Assembly: GCA_043812055.1 (NCBI GenBank)
Contig: JBDRMN010000079.1
Span: 1-20,199 of the forward strand
Direction of reading: 5' to 3'
DNA: 20,199 nucleotides
Origin: JBDRMN01 sp043812055
Lineage (GTDB): Bacteria; Patescibacteriota; Gracilibacteria; JAHISY01
Made by a program: the position numbers and the translations under genes. The number at the start of each line of letters is the position of its first letter. Within the stretch, counting starts at the first letter, position 1. Shown here in pieces: positions 6,785 to 13,873 of this stretch. The notes beneath the pieces were generated by a model. The model did no database searches. It saw nothing but the letters and a program-made list of their open reading frames with translations, and was not told the origin of the DNA.

Positions 6785-6843
6785 AAGAACCAGGAACCAA
6801 GAACCAATACCCAGAGACCTAAAAACCCAAAGACCCAACAACC
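6785..6843. repeat. Tandem array switching from 7-bp to 8-bp units
   Basis: Five heptamers (AAGAACC, AGGAACC, AAGAACC, AATACCC, AGAGACC) run directly into three octamers (TAAAAACC, CAAAGACC, CAACAACC). It ends 38 bp before the PBP stop codon. Confidence 0.7.
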
Positions 6844-6881
6844 TTCTCACCACTCGCACCCACCACTAATTACTTCCATTC

Positions 6882-9800
6882 CTATTTAACCGTTACCGCA
6901 TTCCGTCCCGAAATAATCGTCTTCCCTCCATCGTCCCGCGCTTTGAAATAAATCTCATACTCTCCCGGACTGAAATCCTCCCAGACCGCTGAAAAGGCCT
7001 CTCCGCTCGGGTGCTCGAGCCGGGCGAAGGTAGTACGCGCACCGGTCGCCACACTGCGGGCGATAAACTCGACTTCTTCCGGGCTGAATTTGGCCTGGTT
7101 GATCTGCGCCAGTACAGTAACCCGCACTGTCCCGGCGGCAATCACGGCTCCGTCGGCCGGATAAACCACCGAAAAATCTTCGAGACTATCACCTCCTACC
7201 GTGACCCCAAAGGAAACTGAATCGGAAACTGTAAATCCGGCCGTATCAGTCACGGAAACTTCAAGTAGATGCTGACCAAGTGCAGTCGAATTGCGGATTA
7301 TCAGCGGGGTTTCGTAGGGTGTTGTGGTGAGACGCTTTAGCAATACTCCGTCTAGACGGAAGGAAACACTCACGATATCCCCTCCGGCGTCGAACGCGTC
7401 CGCCTTGGCCAGCAGGGTCGCCCCCCGTGGAACATCCTGTCCGCTGGTGGGAGCAGTAATGCGAACCGTCGGCTCTTGGGTGTCCTCACCGACGATAACC
7501 TCTACCGAGCTTGTATCAGCGTAGTAGAGCTTATCGAAGACTTTGGCGGTAATCGTAACCCGCTCTCCATCCTGCACTCGCAAAGGTATCGCCAGATTAC
7601 CTTTCCAGGGTGGCGCGGTAGCGGTGGACACCAGCTCATCATCCCGGTAATACTCCACTTTTTCCGCCCCGTGGGGGGAGGCCACCTTGACCCACACTCC
7701 GATCGCTTGCTTCTGCACGGTGCTGCCGGAGACCGGAGAAATGATCGAGATGTTTGGCTGAAATTTCTTCGTTTCGGCGGTATGCAGATCGTCTATTTCA
7801 GTCGGTGCCGGTTCAAAAACAGTATCAGTGCCCTTTGCAGAAGCTTTCAGCCATTCCTGAACCGGATTTTCCCACTCCGGATCATAGTCCCGCTCAGAGT
7901 GTAGATTGACAAATTTCTTTTTGACTATCGCCGAATCGGGAGTGTACTCACCCGGCAATTTACCCGAAGCAGCGTCAATTTCAACCTCCACGAAAGCATC
8001 ATCGAGTTCGAGTGGTACCTGTGAATCGACGAAAGTCTCTACGACAATCCGATCAACGGGGGTGGTGTCGCTGGCGATTTTACCGGTTAGACGTGAAACC
8101 GAACGCTGGACGATTCCTTCCGGAATTTTGAATTGTTTAACCGGCGCATCTGCGTGGACAAATTTCATAAAAGCACTCCAGACCGGGCTGGCCGAAGCCA
8201 AACCCGTTCCGCTCACATTCATCGGTGTACCGTCGTTATTACCCATCCAGACCGCGGCAGTAATTTGGGGTGTGTAACCGATTGTCCAGACATCTCCCGG
8301 CAGAATTTTTTCCTCAGAAATGCGCTTGTTGGCCGTACCGGTCTTGGCAGCGTTGGGACGATCCGGCAGATTGAGCCAACCGTTCCAAGCACTCGGGCGG
8401 GCAGAGGAATCCGAGAGGATATTCGTCATGAGATAGGCCATCCGCGGATCCAGCACCAATTTGCGCTCCGCTTCTTCGAACTCGTCGATTACATTACCTC
8501 TGGAATCTGTGACTTTGAGGATTGGGGTGAATTCAACCAGATAACCCCCGTTCGCAAAGACTGAGTAACCCCGAACCATCTCCAGCATTGGTACTTCCGT
8601 CGCTCCCAAACCAATTGTTGGACCATAGCGGCCATCCGTTTTCACACTCGTCACTCCAAGTTGGTGAGCGGTCTCTACTATCGCTGACTCACCCGCGAGG
8701 ATTGCCATCTTGACTGCGGGGATATTGCGCGAGTAGCCGATAGCTTTGCGCATTGAGAGCGGTCCGAGGAATCCTCCATCGAAGTTCTGCGGCGTATATT
8801 CATCGGTACCTTTGCCGAAATTCGTCTCGACATCCCAAAAGACCGAGGCCGGTGTGTAGCCTTGCTGCAGCCCGGCCGTGTAGGCAAAAGGCTTGAAACT
8901 ACTGCCCGGTTGACGGGGACGCGTGGTGAGATTTGTAGCTCCGTCATTGCCGTAACCATCCTCCTGGAGGGTTTCGAAATAATCACGACTACCTACCATC
9001 GCCAGGACCTGCCCGGTAGTGTTGTCAACTGCGAGCAGCGCAGCGTTTGTCGCATCGAAACGATTGTGGCGCCAGTTGATCGAACCGTCCTCATTCTCAG
9101 TTTGCGGGAACTGCGCGGCAATCAATTCTTCGGCTTTGGCCTGGAGTGCGGGGTCGAGAGTGGTAAAAACTCGTAAACCGCCCCGCTCAACCACATCCTT
9201 GCCGAATTGTTCTTCAAGCAGGTCTCGGACAAAAAAGACAAAGTGGGGCGACCTGATTGGCTCGCGATAAGAGGTGAACTTCACATTGTTGGATTCGATC
9301 CACGCTATTTCGAATTCCTCCTCGGTGATGAAACCCAGATCCAACATCCGACTCAGGACGTAGTCCTTGCGACCGGTGACATAATCAGGATCATCGATCG
9401 AGTCACAGGCGACTACCACTACCATTTCACTTTCGGCGAAATCCACTCTCCTGCCAGTGAAATTGGACTGGTTTTTTGTGGAAATTTCCTCACCGTTGAC
9501 GAGAACCTGGAAGGATTGGTTGCCGGAAATCACGTTGAAATTCTCCGCAAAATCAAATTCGACAAATTCTCCGACGGCAAAAATTCCTTCTTTCTGCACC
9601 TCTCCATCAACTGAAATCTTGAGCCAGACTTCAGCGCTCGCTTTTATTTTCAGCCTCAAATCGCCGGTAACCTCCGTGTCCGCCACTTCCTCCAACTTCC
9701 CGCAACTGCCCATGAGGAACTCGCGGTCTTGGCCGTAGGGAGAATACTTCGAGGGCCGCTGGGGTAGTGCCGCCAAAATTGCGCTTTCCGCGATACTCAA

Positions 9801-10463
9801 TTCTTCCGCGTTTTTGTTGAAAAAAGTCTGAGCGGCCGCCTGGATCCCGTAGGCGTTGCCTCCGTAGGGAATCCGGTTGAGATACATTTCGAGAATTTCG
9901 TTTTTGGTAAATTTGTTTTCGAACTTGAGGGAGAGCATCAATTCTTGGAGCTTGCGCCAATAAGTCTTTTCAGGAGAAAGGTAGGCAGTTTTGACGAATT
10001 GCTGGGTAATCGTGCTACCACCACCGATATAATTAAAACCCAGTTCTCCCAGAACCGCCCGCACAATCCCGTCCACGTCGAAACCGGGATGCGTAAAAAA
10101 CTGGTCATCCTCCGCAGCGATGGTCGTCAGTTTCACACTTTCGGGAATTTTTTCAAAGGGAATTTCAAAACGGTTTTCGTCCCCGTGGATCGTGTAGAGT
10201 TCACTGCCCTCCCGGTCATAAATAATCGTGGACTGGCTCGCGTAGAGAGCCGTTGCTTCATCGATATTCGGCAAGACCGGCGTAAGCATAAACTGAGCAG
10301 TCTGCAGTATAATCAACACCACAAAAGTACGTGCCAAAAAAAGTACTACGAATGCGGCTGCCAAAATCCCCAGCCGACGCAACCAGTGGCTTGGCTTCTT
10401 TTGCTCTTCAAAGCGCTTACGATGGGTTCGACCAAGTGCCGAAATACGAAACTTTTCTTGCAT
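6882..10463 (-). CDS. Class A penicillin-binding protein (PBP1A-like) with nested RodZ-like and C-terminal Ig-like domains
   Basis: Bifunctional peptidoglycan synthase of 1193 residues, well above the usual 700-900. It has a basic cytoplasmic tail, one membrane anchor (about 31-55), and a GT51 glycosyltransferase (about 75-245) with AAEDDQFF (catalytic Glu near 118) and GGSTITQQ (148-155). A Cys-bounded insert follows at about 254-353 that looks like the RodZ C-terminal domain. The transpeptidase follows, with SSFK (nucleophile Ser521), SRN (578-580) and KTG (707-709). A linker then leads to three Ig-like beta domains at about 904-990, 998-1089 and 1097-1192. It starts 8 bp after the dgt stop, as the last gene of fmt-dgt-PBP. 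An extended -10, TGCTAAAAT, inside the end of dgt may give it its own promoter. All catalytic motifs are intact, so it should be active. Confidence 0.95.
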   Translation of the reverse strand: MQEKFRISALGRTHRKRFEEQKKPSHWLRRLGILAAAFVVLFLARTFVVLIILQTAQFMLTPVLPNIDEATALYASQSTIIYDREGSELYTIHGDENRFEIPFEKIPESVKLTTIAAEDDQFFTHPGFDVDGIVRAVLGELGFNYIGGGSTITQQFVKTAYLSPEKTYWRKLQELMLSLKFENKFTKNEILEMYLNRIPYGGNAYGIQAAAQTFFNKNAEELSIAESAILAALPQRPSKYSPYGQDREFLMGSCGKLEEVADTEVTGDLRLKIKASAEVWLKISVDGEVQKEGIFAVGEFVEFDFAENFNVISGNQSFQVLVNGEEISTKNQSNFTGRRVDFAESEMVVVVACDSIDDPDYVTGRKDYVLSRMLDLGFITEEEFEIAWIESNNVKFTSYREPIRSPHFVFFVRDLLEEQFGKDVVERGGLRVFTTLDPALQAKAEELIAAQFPQTENEDGSINWRHNRFDATNAALLAVDNTTGQVLAMVGSRDYFETLQEDGYGNDGATNLTTRPRQPGSSFKPFAYTAGLQQGYTPASVFWDVETNFGKGTDEYTPQNFDGGFLGPLSMRKAIGYSRNIPAVKMAILAGESAIVETAHQLGVTSVKTDGRYGPTIGLGATEVPMLEMVRGYSVFANGGYLVEFTPILKVTDSRGNVIDEFEEAERKLVLDPRMAYLMTNILSDSSARPSAWNGWLNLPDRPNAAKTGTANKRISEEKILPGDVWTIGYTPQITAAVWMGNNDGTPMNVSGTGLASASPVWSAFMKFVHADAPVKQFKIPEGIVQRSVSRLTGKIASDTTPVDRIVVETFVDSQVPLELDDAFVEVEIDAASGKLPGEYTPDSAIVKKKFVNLHSERDYDPEWENPVQEWLKASAKGTDTVFEPAPTEIDDLHTAETKKFQPNISIISPVSGSTVQKQAIGVWVKVASPHGAEKVEYYRDDELVSTATAPPWKGNLAIPLRVQDGERVTITAKVFDKLYYADTSSVEVIVGEDTQEPTVRITAPTSGQDVPRGATLLAKADAFDAGGDIVSVSFRLDGVLLKRLTTTPYETPLIIRNSTALGQHLLEVSVTDTAGFTVSDSVSFGVTVGGDSLEDFSVVYPADGAVIAAGTVRVTVLAQINQAKFSPEEVEFIARSVATGARTTFARLEHPSGEAFSAVWEDFSPGEYEIYFKARDDGGKTIISGRNAVTVK

Positions 10464-10471
10464 AAAACTGC

Positions 10472-11611
10472 TTAATTCCGCGTAATTTTAGCACAAAACT
10501 CGTTCGCGTAATTGTCCGTCATTCCCGCGACGAAGTCGGCGATGGCGGTATGAGTGGGCTGGATTTTTTGAAAATCGGTGGGTAAAAGTTCCGGTTCTTT
10601 AAGTAAAGCTTCGAAAATTTTTGTGATTGTTGCTGTCCCCTTTTGCGACAACTGCGCCACCGACGGAGCTAGATAAAATTCTTCCCGGAGGAACTTACGC
10701 AGTTCGTCGAGCTTGGCACTAATGTTTTCTGAGAATTCCACAAGTGGTTTTGGAAGGTTCTGAACTTCTTTAAGTGAATTGATTTTATTTTTATTCAAAT
10801 TTCCCTCCGTGGTCGTCAGCAGATCACAGGTCAGTAAATCAATCAACGCCGAAACTGCCCGGTGGTTAAAAGCCTCTGCGGGTAGTTTCGGATCCACCTT
10901 TTCTGTAGCCGCCTCCCACAACTGCAATCCCTTTAGATCTTGTTTCCGAAAAATCCCCGCCCGCAAACCGTCATCGAGATCATGATTGGTATAGGCAATT
11001 TCATCCGCCAGGTTGACAATCTGGGCCTCCAAAGAAGGCTGCCGCCCATCCTCCTCCTCCGGTGCATCATAAGGTGTGGAATGTTTCGCCAAGCCGTCCA
11101 ACAAATCCAAAGTTAAATTTAGTCCGTCGAATTTCGCGTATTTTTTCTCCAACGTAGTCAAAATCCGCCGCGACTGACGATTGTGTTCGAACCTTTCTCC
11201 AAACGGTTGCAGCAATTCATTCAGCTTTTCCTCGCCCGTGTGGCCAAACGGGGTATGGCCGAGGTCGTGTGCCAAGGCAATTGCCGTCGTGAGGTCTTCG
11301 TTCACTCCCAGATTCCGGGCGAGATTTTTTGCGATTTGCGCAACTTCCAAGGAGTGGGAAAGTCGATTCCGGAAATGATCACCATGGTGCGCGACGAAAA
11401 CTTGGGTCTTGCCCTTCAGGCGGCGGAATGCTTTGGAATGAATAATCCGCGCATGGTCCCGCTGAAAAGCCGTACGAAATTTATCCTTGATTACCTGCCC
11501 TGAGCTTGTCGAAGGGTCCGGGTGTTCACGTTCAATGGAATCGGAAAAGGTCGCGTACGGCGCGAGCACTTCACGTTCACGTTTCTCGAGATCTTGGCGG
11601 GTAAGAAGCAT
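10472..11611 (-). CDS. dgt: Deoxyguanosinetriphosphate triphosphohydrolase-like HD protein
   Basis: An HD-domain dNTP triphosphohydrolase that splits dNTPs to nucleoside and triphosphate, tuning dNTP pools. The protein is 379 residues. The core has RDHARIIHSKAFRRLKGKTQVF, the metal ligands in RNRLSHSLEV (His about 86) and the HD pair in ALAHDLGHTPFGH (His115, Asp116), with a further conserved Asp in NLADEIAY. It begins 2 bp after the fmt stop and ends 8 bp before the PBP start, so it is translationally linked to both. The N-terminal variable segment contains a repeat-derived insert (about residues 31-40, DPSTSSGQ) that leaves the catalytic core untouched. The start ATG is the one closest to fmt. 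Confidence 0.93.
   Translation of the reverse strand: MLLTRQDLEKREREVLAPYATFSDSIEREHPDPSTSSGQVIKDKFRTAFQRDHARIIHSKAFRRLKGKTQVFVAHHGDHFRNRLSHSLEVAQIAKNLARNLGVNEDLTTAIALAHDLGHTPFGHTGEEKLNELLQPFGERFEHNRQSRRILTTLEKKYAKFDGLNLTLDLLDGLAKHSTPYDAPEEEDGRQPSLEAQIVNLADEIAYTNHDLDDGLRAGIFRKQDLKGLQLWEAATEKVDPKLPAEAFNHRAVSALIDLLTCDLLTTTEGNLNKNKINSLKEVQNLPKPLVEFSENISAKLDELRKFLREEFYLAPSVAQLSQKGTATITKIFEALLKEPELLPTDFQKIQPTHTAIADFVAGMTDNYANEFCAKITRN
10485..10493 (-). promoter_or_regulatory. Possible internal extended -10 promoter for the PBP gene
   Basis: TGCTAAAAT on the minus strand lies within the last codons of dgt, 21 bp before the PBP start codon. It is identical to the nadM box. A related TGCTAAACT lies at the end of fmt, just before dgt. 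Confidence 0.35.
11494..11516. repeat. Dispersed repeat embedded in dgt, encoding PSTSSGQ
   Basis: Read on the minus strand it is CCCTTCGACAAGCTCAGGG plus CAGG, with CCCT/AGGG ends. I know this sequence from memory as a widely dispersed short repeat in several bacterial lineages, where it shows up as PSTSSGQ or FDKLSG-like peptides. It sits in the variable region just before the conserved dgt core. Confidence 0.6.
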
Positions 11612-11613
11612 TG

Positions 11614-12546
11614 CTAGCCCAGTTTAGCACCCACAAAATCCGCATTCCCTTTCACAAATTCCTGAACATCCAGCGCCTTTTTTCCTTCCAGTTGAACTTT
11701 TATTAGCTGAATTGCTCCATCAGCGCTCTGCACACCAATCTTCCCAGCTCGCTCAAAAGTCTCGCCATCCTTCTGTGTTTCATGTTCCACGTTCCACGTT
11801 TCAAAGTCCACTAACTTTAAGTTCTTTCCACCAATCTCCGTCCACACCCCCGGCCACGGCGTAAACGCCCGTAATTTTTTCAATAAAGTTTCCGCCGAAT
11901 CCTTTTCCCAATTAACCTTCCCATCCGCCTTTTCTATCTTCTTACATTCAGAAGCTTGCGCATCATCCTGCGGAGTTTCTTTCAGTTCCCCTGCCGCAAG
12001 CATTTTCAGGACTTCCGGGAATTTCTCTCCACCCAGTGCTGCCAGCTCAGTACCCAGCTCCTCCGCATTTTTCTCAGCAATCTCTACTTTGAACTGCGTG
12101 TAGACCGGTCCGGAATCCAGCTTCTCTGTAATTCGCATAAAACTCACCCCCGTTTTGTCTTCACTGGAAAGAATAGCGGACTGAATTGGCGAAGCCCCCC
12201 GAAACTTCGGCAGCAGGCTTGCGTGCAAATTAATGCAGCCAAATTTTGGCAAGCTGAGAACGTCATCCGCGAGGATCACTCCGTAGGCCACCACCACCAA
12301 AAAATCCGGACTGAATTTTTGTAATTCGCTGGCTTCCAGTTTCTCCGGTTGGAAAAGTGGAATTCCCTTTTCTTCCGCTACCTTTTTGACCGGTGGCGCA
12401 CTCAGCTCCTGTCCCCGACCCGCCGGCCGATCCGGCTGGGTAAATACTGCGACAACTTCAATTTCAGAATCTTCTAGCAATCTTTCCAGACTCGGCACCG
12501 CAAAGTCCGGAGTCCCGGCGAAAACGACTTTCAACTTTTCGGCCAT
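11614..12546 (-). CDS. fmt: Methionyl-tRNA formyltransferase
   Basis: Formylates initiator Met-tRNA using 10-formyl-THF. It is 310 residues from the ATG at 12546; a TTG one codon earlier is possible but less likely. The N-terminal formyltransferase domain has VVFAGTPDFAV, the catalytic NLHASLLPKFRGASPIQ (Asn and His), and GVSFMRITEKLDSGP with the catalytic Asp. The C-terminal tRNA-binding domain follows, with LRAFTPWPGVWT. Residues about 246-257 (TWNVEHETQ) are encoded by an in-frame heptamer repeat array in the C-terminal domain. It is the first gene of the fmt-dgt-PBP operon, with TAAAAT only 7 bp before the ATG, suggesting a leaderless or nearly leaderless transcript. Confidence 0.96.
   Translation of the reverse strand: MAEKLKVVFAGTPDFAVPSLERLLEDSEIEVVAVFTQPDRPAGRGQELSAPPVKKVAEEKGIPLFQPEKLEASELQKFSPDFLVVVAYGVILADDVLSLPKFGCINLHASLLPKFRGASPIQSAILSSEDKTGVSFMRITEKLDSGPVYTQFKVEIAEKNAEELGTELAALGGEKFPEVLKMLAAGELKETPQDDAQASECKKIEKADGKVNWEKDSAETLLKKLRAFTPWPGVWTEIGGKNLKLVDFETWNVEHETQKDGETFERAGKIGVQSADGAIQLIKVQLEGKKALDVQEFVKGNADFVGAKLG
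11776..11810. repeat. Heptamer array inside the fmt coding region
   Basis: TGTTTCA, TGTTCCA, CGTTCCA, CGTTTCA, AAGTCCA are contiguous 7-bp units of the NGTTYCA family seen also at 13752-13793 and 17089-17144. In the fmt frame they encode the TWNVEHET region without breaking the ORF. Confidence 0.75.
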
Positions 12547-12552
12547 CAATCA

Positions 12553-12569
12553 GATTTTAGCCTAAAATC
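12553..12569. promoter_or_regulatory. Bidirectional -10 palindrome between fmt and rbfA
   Basis: GATTTTAG-C-CTAAAATC is a perfect 17-bp palindrome around a single central base. It places TAAAAT on both strands: on the minus strand it is 7 bp from the fmt ATG, and on the plus strand it points toward rbfA (66 bp leader). It may be overlapping divergent promoters or an operator. Confidence 0.5.
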
Positions 12570-12593
12570 ATTTCGCTCAACGACCAACGTATA

Positions 12594-12619
12594 GTAAAGG
12601 CAATTCACGAATTGCCTCC
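12594..12619. repeat. Short palindromic element, GGCAATTC type (copy 2)
   Basis: Identical over 26 bp to 3732-3757, including the GTAAA left flank and TCC right flank; the stem is at 12599-12616. It lies in the presumed 5' leader of the rbfA-like gene, 15 bp before its ATG. Confidence 0.85.
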
Positions 12620-12634
12620 CCTAAATACAACCCA

Positions 12635-12949
12635 ATGACCTTCACCCGTCGCGACCAACTCGAAAAATCACTTGTAAGGGAAATCGCCGAGATCCTTCCC
12701 GGTTCCTTTCCTATCAAAAAATTCGGCATGGTAAGCGTACTGTGGGTGAAAGTGGCAAAAGGTTTCGACAGCGCGAAAGTCGGTATGAGTGTCTTTCGTA
12801 ACTCACATCAATTCGATGAAGTTGCGCGAAAAACAGTCGCCAAAATCCAAGCCGCCCTTAATAAAAAGCTGGTCATGAAAAAAGTCCCCAAAATCATCCT
12901 GGAGCTGGACCGCAGTGGCGAGATTCTGGAAAAGCTTGAAAACCTGTAG
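12635..12949 (+). CDS. rbfA: Ribosome-binding factor A-like protein
   Basis: RbfA helps mature the 5' end of 16S rRNA in the small subunit. The protein is 104 residues, shorter than E. coli RbfA (133) but within the family range. Features match in order: the N-terminal helix (DQLEKSLVREIAEIL), a beta strand VSVLWVKVAKGFDSAKVGMSVF corresponding to the family's TxVxVSPDLSxAxVYVS region, a helix VARKTVAKIQAALNKKL, and the end MKKVPKIILELDRSGEILEKLENL, matching the family ending RVPxLxFxxDxSxxxxxxIxxLL. It is divergent, so a different KH-fold protein is possible. It is transcribed divergently from fmt. The TAG stop lies inside a palindromic element that follows immediately. Confidence 0.75.
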   Translation: MTFTRRDQLEKSLVREIAEILPGSFPIKKFGMVSVLWVKVAKGFDSAKVGMSVFRNSHQFDEVARKTVAKIQAALNKKLVMKKVPKIILELDRSGEILEKLENL

Positions 12950-12971
12950 AGACGCGATTCATCGCGTCTGC
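12946..12971. repeat. Short palindromic element, AGACGCGAT type, supplying the rbfA stop
   Basis: The perfect 9-bp stem AGACGCGAT / ATCGCGTCT (12950-12958, 12961-12969) has a TC loop and a GTAG left flank. The TAG of the flank (12947-12949) is the rbfA stop codon. No T-tract follows on the plus strand. Confidence 0.8.
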
Positions 12972-12976
12972 TAATT

Positions 12977-12997
12977 CTAGCGCCTAGCACCTAAAAC
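12977..12997. repeat. Heptamer array ending on the dapB stop codon
   Basis: CTAGCGC, CTAGCAC, CTAAAAC. The CTA of the last unit (12991-12993) is the TAG stop of dapB on the minus strand. Confidence 0.65.
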
Positions 12998-13716
12998 AAG
13001 TCCTTCGCCGTAAACACCCCTTTCTTTCCTTGCAAAAATTCTGCTGCCAGCACCGCTCCCTGAGCATAGCCGTCGCGATTTTTGCCTGAGTGAGTAAGCG
13101 TAATCGTGTCACTGGCTCCATCGAAGGTAACTTCATGAATCCCCACCACCTTCCCCTCTCGCGAAGAAGAAATCCGTAATGCCTCAGGCGAGGGCTGCTC
13201 GGTGTCGTCAGTTGAAATTTCTTTTTTCTCCGGGAAATTTTCAATCACAATATTCGCCAGTTCACGGGCAGTACCACTCGGTGCATCAACCTTGGCCGTG
13301 TGGTGAGTTTCGTGAATCGAGACATCGAACTCTTTACCCGTGAGCTTCCGGGCCGCCTCCGCCACCAGACCGTAAAACGCATTCACCCCGATTGAAAAGT
13401 TTCCGGCGTAGAGTAGGCCGATTCCGGCGTCTTTAACGATTTTCTCGACTTCGGGAAGAGAGTCGTACCAACCGGTAGTGCCCACGACAATCTGGACCTT
13501 TGTTTCGGCAAGTTTTTGAATGTTGTCGAGAACTGTGTCCGGGTGCGTGAAATCAATCGCCACTTCTGCCCTGTTCAAATTTCCCGCAGAAATTTCTTTC
13601 GCCGTGGCTTCAGAAGCCTCAGGGTCAACAACAGCAACAACTTCATGGCCAGCCGCTGCAGCCGTTGCCTTCACAGCTTGTCCCATTTTTCCGTAACCAA
13701 CTATTGCTATACGCAT
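12991..13716 (-). CDS. dapB: 4-hydroxy-tetrahydrodipicolinate reductase
   Basis: Reduces 4-hydroxy-tetrahydrodipicolinate with NAD(P)H on the way to diaminopimelate and lysine; DAP is the usual third residue of the peptidoglycan stem. The protein is 241 residues, near the compact end of the family. It has the Rossmann motif IVGYGKMG at 4-11, VAIDFTHPD, VVGTTGW, AGNFSIGVNAFY, the active-site block HETHHTAKVDAPSGTA with the conserved HH and K, and the C-terminal SGKNRDGYAQGAV. No other DAP gene is nearby. The start codon is 6 bp after a TAAAAT box, so the mRNA may be leaderless. The stop codon lies in a heptamer repeat. Confidence 0.96.
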   Translation of the reverse strand: MRIAIVGYGKMGQAVKATAAAAGHEVVAVVDPEASEATAKEISAGNLNRAEVAIDFTHPDTVLDNIQKLAETKVQIVVGTTGWYDSLPEVEKIVKDAGIGLLYAGNFSIGVNAFYGLVAEAARKLTGKEFDVSIHETHHTAKVDAPSGTARELANIVIENFPEKKEISTDDTEQPSPEALRISSSREGKVVGIHEVTFDGASDTITLTHSGKNRDGYAQGAVLAAEFLQGKKGVFTAKDLF

Positions 13717-13722
13717 AGGGCT

Positions 13723-13728
13723 ATTTTA
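13723..13728 (-). promoter_or_regulatory. -10 box 6 bp before the dapB start
   Basis: TAAAAT on the minus strand, then AGCCCT, then ATG. With the usual 6-7 nt between the -10 box and the start of transcription, the first transcribed base would be at or next to the start codon. Confidence 0.45.
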
Positions 13729-13751
13729 CTAATTTATAAGCAAATTGGCGA

Positions 13752-13793
13752 ACTCCTAAGTTTTACGTTTCAAGTTTCAAGTTTTAGGTTTCC
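13752..13793. repeat. Heptamer array (GTTTCAA type)
   Basis: Six units in register: ACTCCTA, AGTTTTA, CGTTTCA, AGTTTCA, AGTTTTA, GGTTTCC. It lies in the dapB-ftsH divergent gap. Confidence 0.7.
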
Positions 13794-13835
13794 AAATTGA
13801 ATTCCCCTTCCTCCCCAGCTAAACTCTTCCCCGCT

Positions 13836-13870
13836 CTACAATCTACTAAATACCTGCTACTAACTACTCG
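13836..13870. repeat. Heptamer array (CTACTAA type) directly before ftsH
   Basis: CTACAAT, CTACTAA, ATACCTG, CTACTAA, CTACTCG; the ftsH ATG follows 3 bp later. It forms the whole visible leader of ftsH, which has no Shine-Dalgarno. The first unit contains TACAAT, a possible -10. The unit family is the reverse complement of that at 18182-18216. Confidence 0.7.
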
Positions 13871-13873
13871 TCT

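Noticed and set aside
3758..6843. Tandem arrays as a CRISPR array
   Set aside because: Units are 7-8 bp, contiguous and degenerate, with no spacers and no cas genes.
9405..9704. PBP insert as an intein
   Set aside because: Only about 100 residues, with no splicing-block motifs and no His-Asn end; it matches a beta domain better.
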